Positions 1 through 10,100 of a DNA stretch of 64,000 nucleotides are shown piece after piece (the first letter of the stretch is position 1; the number at the start of each line of letters is the position of its first letter). Made by a program: the position numbers and the translations under genes. The DNA comes from Eopsaltria australis (taxonomy: Eukaryota; Chordata; Aves; Passeriformes; Petroicidae): assembly GCA_034509425.1 (NCBI GenBank), contig JAVTVJ010001682.1, positions 416,069 through 480,068 of the forward strand, read 5' to 3'. Below the pieces are notes generated by a model, which had not been told where the DNA came from, did no database searches, and was given only the letters and a program-made list of their open reading frames with translations.

Positions 1-1556
1 TCCTCATCACCCGCAAGAGGAAGATCCCGGACACTCGGGTCCATGGATGTGTCTACTTTGTCCCCCCCACAGGTCACTGGTGAGTCCCCACTCACAGCAC
101 CCACAGGTAATGGGGTCACTGTGGGGTGGTTGTGTCACCCTGGGATGATGGTGGTGGGGTCATCCTGAGGTGATAGTGGTGGAGTCTGGGGTGATAATGG
201 TGGTATCACCCTGAGGTGATGGTGGTGGTAGTGAAGGTCAACTCAGGGTGACTCTGGAGGGGTAGTGGTGTGGTCACTCCATGATGACCATGATTGGGTG
301 CTCACTTTGGGTTGGTTGTGTCATCCTGGGATGATGATGGTGGGGTCACCCCAGGGTGACAGTTGATAGGGTGTCACCCTGGGGTGGTAGTGAGGAAGGT
401 CACCTCAGGGTGACAGTGCTGGGGTCACCTCAGAGTGACCCTGGGGTGGTAGTGGTGGGGTCACCCCACAGTGACAGAGGTGGGGACACCCTGGAGTGAC
501 GCTGGTCCTTGTCAGGCTGCGCCCGCTGGACCTGGAGTTCATGCGGCGGCTCAGCAAGATCGTCAATGTGGTGCCGGTGATCGCCAAGGCTGACACGCTC
601 ACCTTGGAGGAGCGGGCAGAGTTCAAGCAGCGGGTGAGGACAGGTCCCCAAGGGCCTCCTGGGCTGCCCCATATTCCCCCCAGCCCTGGCTCAAGCCCTG
701 TGTCCTGCAGATCCAGGAGGACCTGAAGACCCATGCCATCAGTGTGTACCCGCAGGAGGACTTCGACCAGGACCCCGAAGACAGGGCACTGAACGACAGG
801 ATTCGTGTGAGTGCCGGGATGCTGGGATGGAGGGGGCCAGTCCCTGGGGAGCAGGGTTGGGACAGGGACCCTGGGGAGCACAGCAGAGACCCTGGGGACC
901 CCGGGGGAGCAGCACCTGGGGTGAGCACAGCCTCTGTGCCGGCAGGAGGAGATTCCCTTCGCCGTGGTGGGGGCAGACCAGGAGCACCAGGTGAACGGCA
1001 AACGGGTGCTGGGCCGCAAGACCAAATGGGGCATCATTGAAGGTGAGCAGAGCCCCTCACACTCCCAGCCCTCCACAGCTGCAGGGAGCAGCACTCATGG
1101 GTGTGTCCCTGCCCGGGTGGGTGCCGAGCTGTGGCACATGGCATGAAGCTGTGCTGGGGCTCCAGTGGTACCCAGAGCGTGCCAGGATGTGCTGCCCGGG
1201 CATCCTGGCACCGCTGAGCCCTCCTGCCCACCCTGCCCCTCTGCCTTGCTTTGCAGTGGAGAACCCGGCACACTGCGAGTTCCCCCTGCTGCGGGACCTG
1301 CTGATCCGGTGAGCGGGGGACAGGGTAGGGAGTGCTGGAGCCCCACGGGGTGACAGCAGGGTGGGGGGGACAGTGACATGATGCTCTTCCTCCTCCTCCC
1401 ACCCCGGGCAGGTCACACCTGCAAGATCTGAAGGACATCACCCACAACGTCCACTACGAGAGTTACCGCGTGCGGCGGCTGAACGAGAGCAACCGGCCGG
1501 GGCTGAGCCCCCTCAATGGGCTGCCCAGCAAGGGCGAGGCCAGCAGCCACCTCTGA
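1..1556 (+). CDS. SEPTIN12: Septin-12, 3' part (5' end outside the window)
   Basis: GTP-binding cytoskeletal protein that assembles into septin filaments; in mammals SEPTIN12 is best known from the sperm annulus and flagellum. Six coding exons are visible: 1-79 (partial, codon frame from base 3), 516-633, 711-806, 946-1042, 1257-1308 and 1412-1556 (TGA). All junctions are GT-AG and phase-consistent. The protein shows the G4 motif in [13 protein letters not shown], then the septin unique element with [26 protein letters not shown] and [20 protein letters not shown]. The last two segments match SEPTIN12 better than SEPTIN3 or SEPTIN9 from memory. The C-terminus ends about 24 residues after RRLNES with no coiled coil, as in the SEPTIN3/9/12 subgroup. 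The P-loop and N-terminus lie to the left of the window. I am sure of the septin call and fairly sure of the SEPTIN12 assignment. Confidence 0.88.
90..500. repeat. Degenerate minisatellite in a SEPTIN12 intron
   Basis: Almost the whole intron between the first two visible septin exons is made of imperfect copies of a short unit built on GGTGGGGTCACCC and TGAGGTGACAGTGGT. Spacing is irregular, so no clean period can be given. It is non-coding; reading frames across it are artefacts of composition. Confidence 0.7.
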
Positions 1557-1737
1557 GCCACCCTGTGCCCCCCAGAGCCACCACTGGACCCCGTGGCAGT
1601 GCCCACCCCTGCCCACCATGGCTGTGCCAGGAACCTGCCTGGGGTGAGGAGCCCCCTCAAGAGTGCCCAGCTGCCCTGACATGGGTCCCTCATCCCCAAG
1701 CTCTGCCATGGGCACAGACCCCCGGACCCTGTGTGAC

Positions 1738-1743
1738 ATTAAA
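1738..1743 (+). promoter_or_regulatory. SEPTIN12: Poly(A) signal ATTAAA of SEPTIN12
   Basis: ATTAAA lies 182 bases after the septin stop codon, followed by GT-rich sequence. It implies a short 3' UTR of roughly 200 bases. Confidence 0.6.
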
Positions 1744-1759
1744 GGTTAATCCAGAGCCT

Positions 1760-2527
1760 TCAGCCTTCACCCTCCTGCTGGACTCCCAACTTCTGATGTG
1801 CCACCACCCTTGGGGCCCCCCAAGGCACCCTGGGGAAGTGGAGATGATGTCTGTGGGGTGTGGCCAGGATGCAGATGCCCTCCCACGGTCACCTCACCCG
1901 CCCTGCCGGGTGACGGCAGCTGGCACAGCTGGACTTTGAGCTGCTTATCGGGTGGCGGAGGTGCCGGCAGGGGAGCGGAGGTGCCGGAGGGGTGTGGAGA
2001 TGTCGCCCACAAGGGTGTGAAGGGGCTACACCCAGCTATGGCACCACCCTGTCAGGGGTACCCCGTACTGGGTGCAGCTCCTAAACCTCTCAGGGGGACC
2101 CAGTGGGTGCTGCCCCGCTGGCTGCCAAGCTCTGGCACCTGCCAAGGTGTCAGGGTGGCCCCCCCGATACTCTAGGGGTGCATGAAAGGCCCTTTTGTGC
2201 CTCCTGCCGTGGGCAGGGCTGGGGCTCGCTGCCAGGACGGTGGCACATGGTGGCTTCCTGCCCGCCCCGGCCCCACCGCAGGGCTCCGCGTCACCGCCCT
2301 TTGCCCAGCCCCGCGTTAATGATCCACCCGCCCCGTGGCCGCCAGCCCCCAGCAGCCACCCGGCGTGGTGACAGCGGCAGCAGAGCCGGGGGTCCTTGGC
2401 ACGGGCGGCTCGGGGGGGCTGGCGACTCCCTGGCCTGCGCCCCACCCCTCTTCCCCAGCACCCAGATAAGAGAGGCTGCGGGCAGCACCCGTTGCCCAGC
2501 GCGGCGTGGGAAGAGAGCGGCCAGACC
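1760..2527. other. Intergenic region and promoter-proximal DNA of the MYADM-like gene
   Basis: There is no open frame here with family resemblance. The stretch is GC-rich. It contains a GATA-type motif AGATAAG at 2464-2470, about 60 bases before the ATG, which could also act as a weak TATA-like element. An HNF1-like half site GTTAATGATC lies at 2315-2324. Both are single motif matches and therefore only suggestive. Confidence 0.35.
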
Positions 2528-3394
2528 ATGGCCGTGGCCACGGTGAACCTCCGTGCCCTGACCTCCTGGGTGGGCATCGCCCGGCTCTTTGCCGTCGTGC
2601 TGTCCTGCCTTGCCTTCAGCCTGGTGGCCTCCACCGGGCACTTTGAGGGTCCCTACGGGACATGGTGCATGTTCACCTGGTGCTTCTGCTTCGCTGTGAC
2701 GCTGCTGGTGCTGCTGCTGGAGCTGCTGGAGCTCTACCCGCTGCTGCCGCTCTCCTGGGATGACTTCACCTCGGCTTTCTCCATGCTGGCGGCTCTGATG
2801 GTCTTCACCTCCTCTGTGGTGTTCCCTGCCACCTTCATCAGCAGCCCCTGCAGCAGCAACCAGTGTGCCCGGCAGGCCGTGGCCACCACCGCCTCCTGCC
2901 TCTGCTTCCTCGCCTACGCCGTCGAGGTGGCACTGACCCGCGCCAAGCCAGGGGACGTCAGCAGCTTCCTCTCCACCGTGCCTGGGCTCCTCAAGGTCTT
3001 TGAAGCCTACGTGGCTTGCCTGATCTTCTCCTTGCTGGATGGATACAATGGGGTGCCTGGCCTGATGTGGTGCGTGGCTGTCTACTCCATCTGCTTCATC
3101 TTCACCCTCCTCATCATCATCTTCACCATTGGCCGCTGCCTCACCTACATTCCCTGCCCGCTGGAGAAGATGCTGGTGGGGTACAACTTCTTGGCCCTGC
3201 TGATGTACTTCACTGCCACCGTCATCTGGCCGCTCTACAGCTTCCGGGGTCAGAGCCGCCCCGATCCCTGCGGCACGAACTGCTGGTGGAACAAGCGCCT
3301 GGGGGTCACCTTCCTCACCATCTTCAACCTCATCGCCTACCTGGTGGACCTGGTCTACTCCACCAGGATGGTCTTTGTCAGGGCACCTCCCTAA
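2528..3394 (+). CDS. MYADM-family (myeloid-associated differentiation marker-like) membrane protein, single exon
   Basis: Intronless 288-residue protein of the MYADM family, which has two tandem MARVEL-type four-helix domains and works in plasma-membrane raft organisation. Eight hydrophobic segments are visible at about residues 14-35, 46-68, 82-103, 118-136, 153-170, 180-202, 215-237 and 258-278. Family signatures include AFSLVAS, MFTWCFCFAVTLL, AYAVEVALTRAKPG, TVPGLLKVFEAYVACLIF, WCVAVYSICFI and the C-terminal NLIAYLVDLVYSTRMVFV. From memory it resembles MYADM rather more than MYADML2, although its neighbourhood echoes the MYADML2 region. The start was chosen at ACCATGG (2528) because upstream sequence in the same frame has no family resemblance. 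Single-exon structure is normal for MYADM. The orthology label is left open. Confidence 0.88.
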   Translation: MAVATVNLRALTSWVGIARLFAVVLSCLAFSLVASTGHFEGPYGTWCMFTWCFCFAVTLLVLLLELLELYPLLPLSWDDFTSAFSMLAALMVFTSSVVFPATFISSPCSSNQCARQAVATTASCLCFLAYAVEVALTRAKPGDVSSFLSTVPGLLKVFEAYVACLIFSLLDGYNGVPGLMWCVAVYSICFIFTLLIIIFTIGRCLTYIPCPLEKMLVGYNFLALLMYFTATVIWPLYSFRGQSRPDPCGTNCWWNKRLGVTFLTIFNLIAYLVDLVYSTRMVFVRAPP

Positions 3395-3642
3395 GGGCTC
3401 GGCCTGGGGCTCAGGGTGGTGGGACGCAGCTGGGTGCTGATGCCGGGGTCGTTGTGGCGCTGCCGGCGGAGCCGAGGAAGAGGCCAGATGCCTCGGAAAG
3501 CTCCTTGTCCCTGTGCTGGAGCAGAGAGCCAGGGGGGGCTCCCAGGGGTGCGCTCAGCCTGGAGCCCCACAGGCTGCACAGGCAGGGGGGCTGGAGGGCC
3601 ACAAGGGGCTCCCAAAACCCTGGAGCTTGAGGGGGCTTTGGG

Positions 3643-3648
3643 ATTAAA
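3643..3648 (+). promoter_or_regulatory. Poly(A) signal ATTAAA of the MYADM-like gene
   Basis: ATTAAA lies 249 bases after the stop codon and is followed by a T-rich stretch (GGGTCATTTTTCACTCG), as expected near a cleavage site. Confidence 0.55.
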
Positions 3649-5087
3649 TTGGGTCATTTTTCACTCGTTTCTGCCTCCTCTTTCTTCCCCTTCCCCACCT
3701 TCTGCAGGATCCTTGCTGGGGGGGTGAAAATCTGGGGGGCATGATTGGCACTGGGAGCCACGGGTGACTTTGGGGGGCACCAGCAGCATTATGGGGGCAC
3801 CAGGCTTTAGCAAATCCTTTCTACTCCTTGTTGACTCGGCACTGGAGTGAAGCAGGGCATGACCAGGAAAAGCCCAACCCGGATGCCTTTTTCTTGGCAC
3901 CTGCACAGGGCCCTGCCAAACAGGTTCAGGAGGAATGCAGCTGTTGGGGGGGCTGAGAGCCCGCCAGGTACTTGTCACCAGCATGGCTGGGTCCTTGTCA
4001 CCACCACAGTCTCCCCAGTGGGAGACCTGCTGGATTTGGTCCCAGCCACTTGGGTTGCAGTCCTCTTTGGAGGCTGCTGTGGTGTCCCCTCCCTGGGGGA
4101 AAATGGGGAGGGGGGTGGCTGCCACCCAGTGCCACCAGCGCTGGGGGTGCTGACACATGGCACCAGGGGACAGTGACAGCTCAGGCTGGTATGTGGGAAG
4201 GAGGCAGCAGTGCAGGGCAGGCAGGAGAAGGCGTGCCTGCGGGCAGAGCTCCTGGCAGCGCGCTCCCGGATGTGGGATGGGTGCCCTTGGGGCACCCTGG
4301 CAGGTTTTGGGGCCACTGTCCCCACGCTACTCCTCATGGCGCTGCTTGTCCTGGCCACAGCCTGGGGCCATCCCTGCTGCCTCGGGGCTGCCAGGGCCAC
4401 GTTGGGGCCCATCACCACTGCCCCGGGACTCACAGGGTGACACAAAGTGGGGTCCCCACCACCAGGAGATGGCACAGACTGGCAACCACAAAAAAGCCCT
4501 CAGGTGCTCCAGTGCCTGTGCAGATGGGACTTCCATAGGCAGTGCCAGGGCCACTGCCAGTGATGGCAACACCACAGGGTGGCCTGGTGGGTGTCTCCTT
4601 TGCCCGATCCCTGTCCCCACAGTGACCATCACCGTGGCACTGATGGGCTACTTCCCTGCACCCCAGACAGTGGGGCTGGAGGGAATGACAGAATTTTGGG
4701 AGGAAATAACAGGAAAACGGCAGTGGTGAGGCACAGCCCGGTGCAGCACCCGAGCACTGGGTATTGACAGTGCCCAGGGTGATGGCAATTAGCGGAGGGA
4801 GGAGGACAGGAGGTGCGGGGAGTGACAGCAGTGTCATCGGTGATGAGCTGTGCTGGTAACGTGGGGCAGTGGATGCTACATGGGCAGTGCCAACACGTGG
4901 GGTGTGGTGAGGCTGGGGGAACAGGGGCTGGGCTGGCACTGGGGTGCAGGTGAGTGGCTGGAGAAGGATTGGGGGTTCCCAGGGTAGCGCAGCCCAGAAG
5001 CCCCATCGGGCGTCTCCCAGCGGAGGCACACGGCGGGTACTGGGCGTTGCTGGAAGGACCTGAGACCCGGTGGGTGCGGGAAGCCCT

Positions 5088-5375
5088 GGTGCCGGTCTGT
5101 GCTGTGCCAGGGCTGCCCCGGTGCCGGTCTGTGCTGTGCCAGGGCTGCCCCGGTGCCGGTCTGTGCCGTGCCAGGGCTGCCCCGGTGCCGGTCTGTGCCG
5201 TGCCAGAGGTGCCCCGGTGCCGGTCTGTGCTGTGCCAGGGCTGCCCCGGTGCCGGTCTGTGCCGTGCCAGAGGTGCCCCGGTGCCGGTCTGTGCCGTGCC
5301 AGAGGTGCCCCGGTGCCGGTCTGTGCCGTGCCTGAGGTGCCCCGGTGCCGGTCTGTGCCGTGCCGGAGGAGCCCT
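5088..5375. repeat. 32-base minisatellite, about nine copies
   Basis: Tandem units starting TGCCGGTCTGTGC and containing GTGCCAGGGCTGCCCCGG recur every 32 bases (first two starts at 5090 and 5122). They differ mainly at CTGTGCCAGGGCT versus CCGTGCCAGAGGT. All three frames are open on both strands, which explains the long spurious proteins. The array is clean enough to be length-polymorphic. Confidence 0.9.
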
Positions 5376-5434
5376 GGTGCGGGAGGGTCTCTCGCTGCCG
5401 TGCCACAGTGCTGTGGTGCCGGTGTCACTGTCAC

Positions 5435-5605
5435 TGGAGTGCGGTGCCGGGGCTGGTGCCCGTGTCCGTGCCGGTGTCGCTGTCACCGGGGTGCGGTGCC
5501 GGGGCTGGTGCCCGTGTCCGTGCCGGAGCTGGTGCCCGTGTCCGTGCCGGGGCTGGTGCCCGTGTCCGTGCCGGGGCTGGTGCCCGTGTCCGTGCCGCTG
5601 TCGCT
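5435..5605. repeat. 24-base minisatellite
   Basis: Units of GGGCTGGTGCCCGTGTCC followed by GTGCCG recur with a 24-base period, most regularly from about 5500 to 5600, then dissolve into a GCTGTC run. The array lies directly upstream of the CpG-rich block. Confidence 0.8.
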
Positions 5606-5689
5606 GTCGCTGTCACTGCGGTGCGATGCGGTGCCGGTCCAGGTGCGGTGCGGTGCCGGTGCGGTGCCGGTGCATTCCTCCCCCTAGGG

Positions 5690-5950
5690 GTCGGTGTGCC
5701 GCGGCGCGGGAGGCGGTGCGGGGGGCGGCTCGCTCCTGCGCACGGCCCGGGACGGCCGGGGCACGGCGGCGGCGGCGGCGGCGGTGGGAGCGGGCACCGC
5801 CGCGGGCCGGTGAGTGCGGGCTGCAGGGGGCGGCGGGGCCCGGCCTTGGGGGGGATGCGGCCACGAACAGCGCTGGGGAAGGGGCGGCTGCGCCCGGCCA
5901 GGGGGCTCCTCCTTTTCCACCAGGCAGGGGCCGATCCGAGCTGCCGGGAT
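5690..5950 (+). promoter_or_regulatory. CpG-rich block with a possible non-coding first exon
   Basis: CpG-dense sequence with GC boxes and a CGG run. A good splice donor, GGCCG|GTGAGT, lies at 5809/5810. A non-coding first exon ending here could splice to the acceptor CCCCCCAG at 7036 before the PITPNC1-like start codon. This is inference from motifs only. Confidence 0.35.
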
Positions 5951-6889
5951 GGGGAGGGGAATGCCGTGCCCCGCGGTGCTCCGGGTGGGTCCCCAGGGTG
6001 TCACCTCCCGTATGCCGGGGCTGCCTCTGTCCCCGGTGCTGGGGTCCCTGCAACCTGGCACCAGCACCCAGTCCTTTGCCCTGCCAGCAGGGTGTCCCTG
6101 TGTCCCCCAGGGATGCCCCTGTAGCCTCAAATGCCCCTGTGGTTCCAGGGGCACTCCTGTGTCCCCCGGTGCCCACAAAGATGCCCTTATGTCCCGCTAT
6201 GACCCTGTACGCCCTAGGATGTCCCTGTATCCCCAGCTGGACAAGTTGCTTTCAGACAAAACCTCATGTGAGCCCCCATCTGCTCCTTCCAAGGCCTGAT
6301 CCTCCATCCGGGGTGACTTTCAGAAGGGCCCATGTCCCCTCCCTTCCCTGTGGGGCTGGGGGCCACGTCCAGGAGCCCCCTGTGCTGTCCTGTTCCTCAC
6401 TCTGAGCATCTCCAGCCCTGGCTGGAGAGGGGAGGGAGTGTGGCGGCCTGGCAGTGCCATGGCTGGGGTGGGTGCTGGGGGGCAGCCCTAGGGTGGGTGC
6501 TGGCTGGGACAGGTGCTGGGGGAAGCCTCGGGGAAGGGGGTCCGACTCCTGCCCAGAGAAGGGATGTCCTGCATCAGGGATACGATTCTCTGCTCCCGGG
6601 GAGCAGCTCCTCAGGCCAGTACAGAGTGTGGGTGCCCAGAGGTGGGTTCCCAGGAGCATCGGGCAGCTCTGACCCCATCCTCATGTACCTGCAATCCTCT
6701 TGCCGCACTGGCCACCCCAGCTGGGCGGGGATGTGGCACCCCGAGGGGATGGCACGCTATTTTGGGGGGACACGCGTGCTCCAAGACAGCTGCATAGGGA
6801 CGCGTTTGTCTGCCTGGCAGGGAAGGGGTTAACGCCGGGAGGGTTTTGGGGTGCCGGGGTGTCCCCAGCTGGGTGCACCCAGGCTGCTC

Positions 6890-6960
6890 GTCGCACGGGT
6901 GACCTCACGCCACTGCCATGGCAACGGCTCGTGAAGTCACGGCGAGCGGGGCGGCTGCCG
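6890..6960 (+). promoter_or_regulatory. Promoter-like patch with an RFX X-box match
   Basis: The stretch at 6912-6925 (ACTGCC AT GGCAAC) fits the RFX X-box pattern RYYNCC-N2-RGYAAC exactly. It is flanked by TGACCTCACG and GAAGTCACG, which are CRE-like half sites. It lies about 200 bases before the PITPNC1-like ATG. It could be that gene's proximal promoter. A single short motif match is weak evidence. Confidence 0.35.
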
Positions 6961-7037
6961 CGAGCGTGGGGTGCTGGGATGGGAGCGTGGGAGGCAGCGG
7001 CGCGTCCCCCCCGCTCCCGCTGTCGCGGCCCCCCAGA

Positions 7038-7076
7038 ATGAGCTGTGTCCCCGCCAGCGCCGACGCCTCCGCCTGA
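7038..7076 (+). other. Upstream ORF in the PITPNC1-like 5' leader
   Basis: An ATG at 7038 opens a 12-codon reading frame ending in TGA at 7074-7076, 45 bases before the main ATG at 7122. If the leader includes this stretch, the small frame could reduce translation of the main protein. No conservation evidence is available from the window. Confidence 0.35.
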
Positions 7077-7121
7077 CCCCCGTCCTGCCCGCCGTGCCCG
7101 TGTCACCCTGCCCGTGTCACC

Positions 7122-10100
7122 ATGCTCGTCAAGGAGTACCGCATCTGCATGCCGCTCACCACCGAGGAGGTGAGCGCGGGGCAGCGGGGCCGCGGCGGGC
7201 AGAGACACACCGATGGAGGAGGTTGTGGGTGGGGGTCTCACACCCAGAGCAGCGCAGCACCAGGGGATCGGGTCCTGCCCTGAGAGGGACACGGTGACCC
7301 CTTTGCTGTCTCCTCGTGGCACGGCTTGTGGCAGGGACCGGGGTGTGCTGGGCTCGGGATGTTCCGTGCGAGGGCTGAGCCGTACTTTGGTGTGCTGGTG
7401 GGGGGACATCCCGTCCCTGGGCACGGCGACCTTGGGGCTCAGAGCCCGACGGCAGCACCGTGTCACGGCAGGACCAGGGGTTGAACCAGCAGGCGAAGGG
7501 CACCGGGGTTCTGATGCCCGTAGCACGGCAGGGACCATAAGCTCCATCCCTGCTCGGTCAGGGAGCCTGAATGCCATCGGCAAACGGCGCTGACAGCCGG
7601 CAGCATCACTGGGCAAAGGTCTCCCGTGAGCACCTGCTGCCGACGTGGCCGTTTTGGGGAGCGGGGACCGACAGCAGTGCCCACCCTGGGCAGTGCCATC
7701 CCTCCCTGGTAGCACCTGAGGAAGGTTTTAATTTAGGCAGAGTGGGGTTGTAAAATCTTGCTGGCAATTGGGGTGGTGAATGGGATCTTCAGCAGAATCA
7801 AACCCTCATTGCACAACTGCATCACCAAATATCCTATGTATCCTCATCGTTACACAAATGACATAGATACATCCACACACATCATACAGATACACAGTTT
7901 TCCCTGGTTCCCAGGTAGTTTGCCGAAGAGAAAACCTCCAGGCATTCTGCAAGGCACTGGGAAAGCACAGGGAGAGCAGGATCCAGCCCTTGCCTGGGAG
8001 CTGGGTCAGCCTAGGGACACGGGAGGTCACGCAGGGTGCCCCAGGAACCCTCTGCCCGCTGCACGGCTCAGAGTCTGCCACCCCTTGCTCCGTGCCTCAA
8101 CTTCCCCTCTCGGCTGCGTGGCTCAGCCCCCAGGCTGTGCCGGGCGGTCCCCGGGGCCGGTGGCACTGAGGGCGGGCGCTGTGCTTGCAGTACCGCGTGG
8201 GGCAGCTCTACACCATCAGCAAGCACAGCCACCAGGAGAGCGAGAAGGGCGAGGGCGTGGAGGTGGTGAAGAACGAGCCCCACGAGGATCCCGTCCACGG
8301 CCCCGGCCAGTTCACTGAGAAGCGTGTCCACCTGTCCAGGTGAGCCTGTGGCTCCGGTGATGGCTGCTGGGTGGGGGCATGGGCAGGCATCGGGGTGCCC
8401 CCAGCTCTTCCTCCAAAATTCCTGGGGAACCTCCTTCCTGGGTCCTGGACACCCTGCAGTGGGGCTGCATTCCCAGGGTTACCCCATCATTTCCCAGGCT
8501 GCCTCCATCATCTCCCAGGGGTGCCCCAAGTCCTGGGGCTGCACCCATCAACCACGGTGCACTTGTCCTCAGGGCCTGCACCCATCTTTGGGAGCTGTGT
8601 TCCAGGGTCCCATCTTAGGGCTTCACCCTCTTTCTGGGGGGCTGTCCCCTTCTCATGGGGTGCACTCCTCTCAGGGCATGCACCCACCTCGCAGGGGTGC
8701 ACCCACCCCTCTCTGGTGGGCGTCCACCTCTGGGTGCCACTGGGTGCCTGGTCAGGAGGCTCAACAATGCCCTGGCCCGGGGGGTGTCACCGTGGGGCAC
8801 TCGCTGGCCCCCAGCACCACTGTCCCCATGTCCCCTCAGCTGCCTGTGGACACAGGCTGCTCCCCACCAGGAGCTGCTGGTGTGAGACAGGTTATTTTTA
8901 GCTGCAGCACTCACGATTCCCCTCTCGCCTGAAATTTATTTATAATGCCTGAAAATTAATCAAAACCCACCTCCCAACTCCCCACGGAGTCTGATTCTGT
9001 CGGGGTGCTGGGGGGAAATGGGAGCACCCTGGGGGCTCAGCCCTGGGGAGGTGGAGGGGTCCTGGGGAATGGGTGAGCGTCCAGGAAGGAGGGTGGGGGT
9101 TTCTTGGGGAGAGGGTAAGGGTGTCTGGGGAGGAGGTGGGGAACCTGAGGAGAGGATGGGGGCGCTGGGGTGGAGATGGGGAGTTGGCACAGATCCCTGG
9201 GGGGGTCCTGGTGTGAAGATGAAGGTGCTGGGGAGGTGACAGGGGTCTCTGGTGGGGGAATGCTGGGGCACTGGGGAGGGTCCTGGGGAGGTGACACAGG
9301 TCTCTGAGGGTGTTGGGAGGTGCAGGTGATTATCCAGGGGTGTAGATGAGGGTCCTGGGGAGGCAACAGGGCTCCTTGGGGAGATGCAAGTGAGGGCCCC
9401 TGCAGGCATCCTGGAGTGGAGGTGAGGGTGCATGGTGGGGAGCTGGGGCAGACGTGAGGGCCCTGGGGAGGTGGCAGGGGTCCCTGGGGGTGTCCTGAGG
9501 TGCAGATGGCAGTGTTGGAATGCAGATGCAGGTGCTGGGGAGGTGGCAGTGGTTCCTGGGAAAGCTGCTGGGATGCAGATGAGGGTCCTGAGGTGCAGGT
9601 GAGCATCCCTGGGGGCATCCTGGGATGGAGGTGAGGATCTTAGGTAGCAGGTGGGGTTCCTGGGGTGGGAATGGGGGTCCCATGGCTGGGTGGCACCAGC
9701 CATGTCCTGTTCTGAGGGTGTCCCCTGCCATGGTCCCCACAGCAAACTGCCGAGCTGGGCGCGGGCGGTGACCCCCCGCATCTTCTACATCACCGAGAAG
9801 GCCTGGAACTACTACCCCTACACCATCACAGGTGAGCCCTGGGCACGGCATGGGACGGGCACCCTGGGCACCCTGTCCCTGCCCAGAGGTGGGGAGCTGC
9901 AAGGAGCTGCCCCCAGTCTCACTGCTCCCTCTCTCCCCCATGATACCACCCGGTGATGCCACTCTGTGATGCTGATGTGCCATGGTGTCCCTGCAGAGTA
10001 CACAGTAAGGAGGTGGCATGGGACTACCTGTCCCCTCCCCCAGCAGTTGGCTGGGGAGAGGGTGCTGCGGGGGGCATTTTTGGGGGCAGGTGTCCTTTGG

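Larger units (their letters stand above)
3665..7036. other. Intergenic region between the MYADM-like and PITPNC1-like genes
   Basis: I see no conserved coding sequence. The long reading frames here, especially at 4430-5490 on the minus strand and 4954-6405 on the plus strand, come from repeat and GC composition. The stretch holds two clean minisatellites (about 5090-5375 and 5435-5605), a CGG run near 5766-5785 and a CpG-rich block at about 5690-5950. A further promoter-like patch lies at 6890-6960. Confidence 0.5.

Noticed and set aside
4430..5486. Long minus-strand frames with repeated GTAQTGTGA-like blocks
   Set aside because: They are translations of the 32-base minisatellite, whose period is not a multiple of three, so every frame stays open. 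No domain or splice logic supports a protein.
4954..6405. A 483-codon plus-strand frame
   Set aside because: It crosses two minisatellites and a CpG-rich block, is dominated by repeated CRSVPC-type strings and has no family resemblance.
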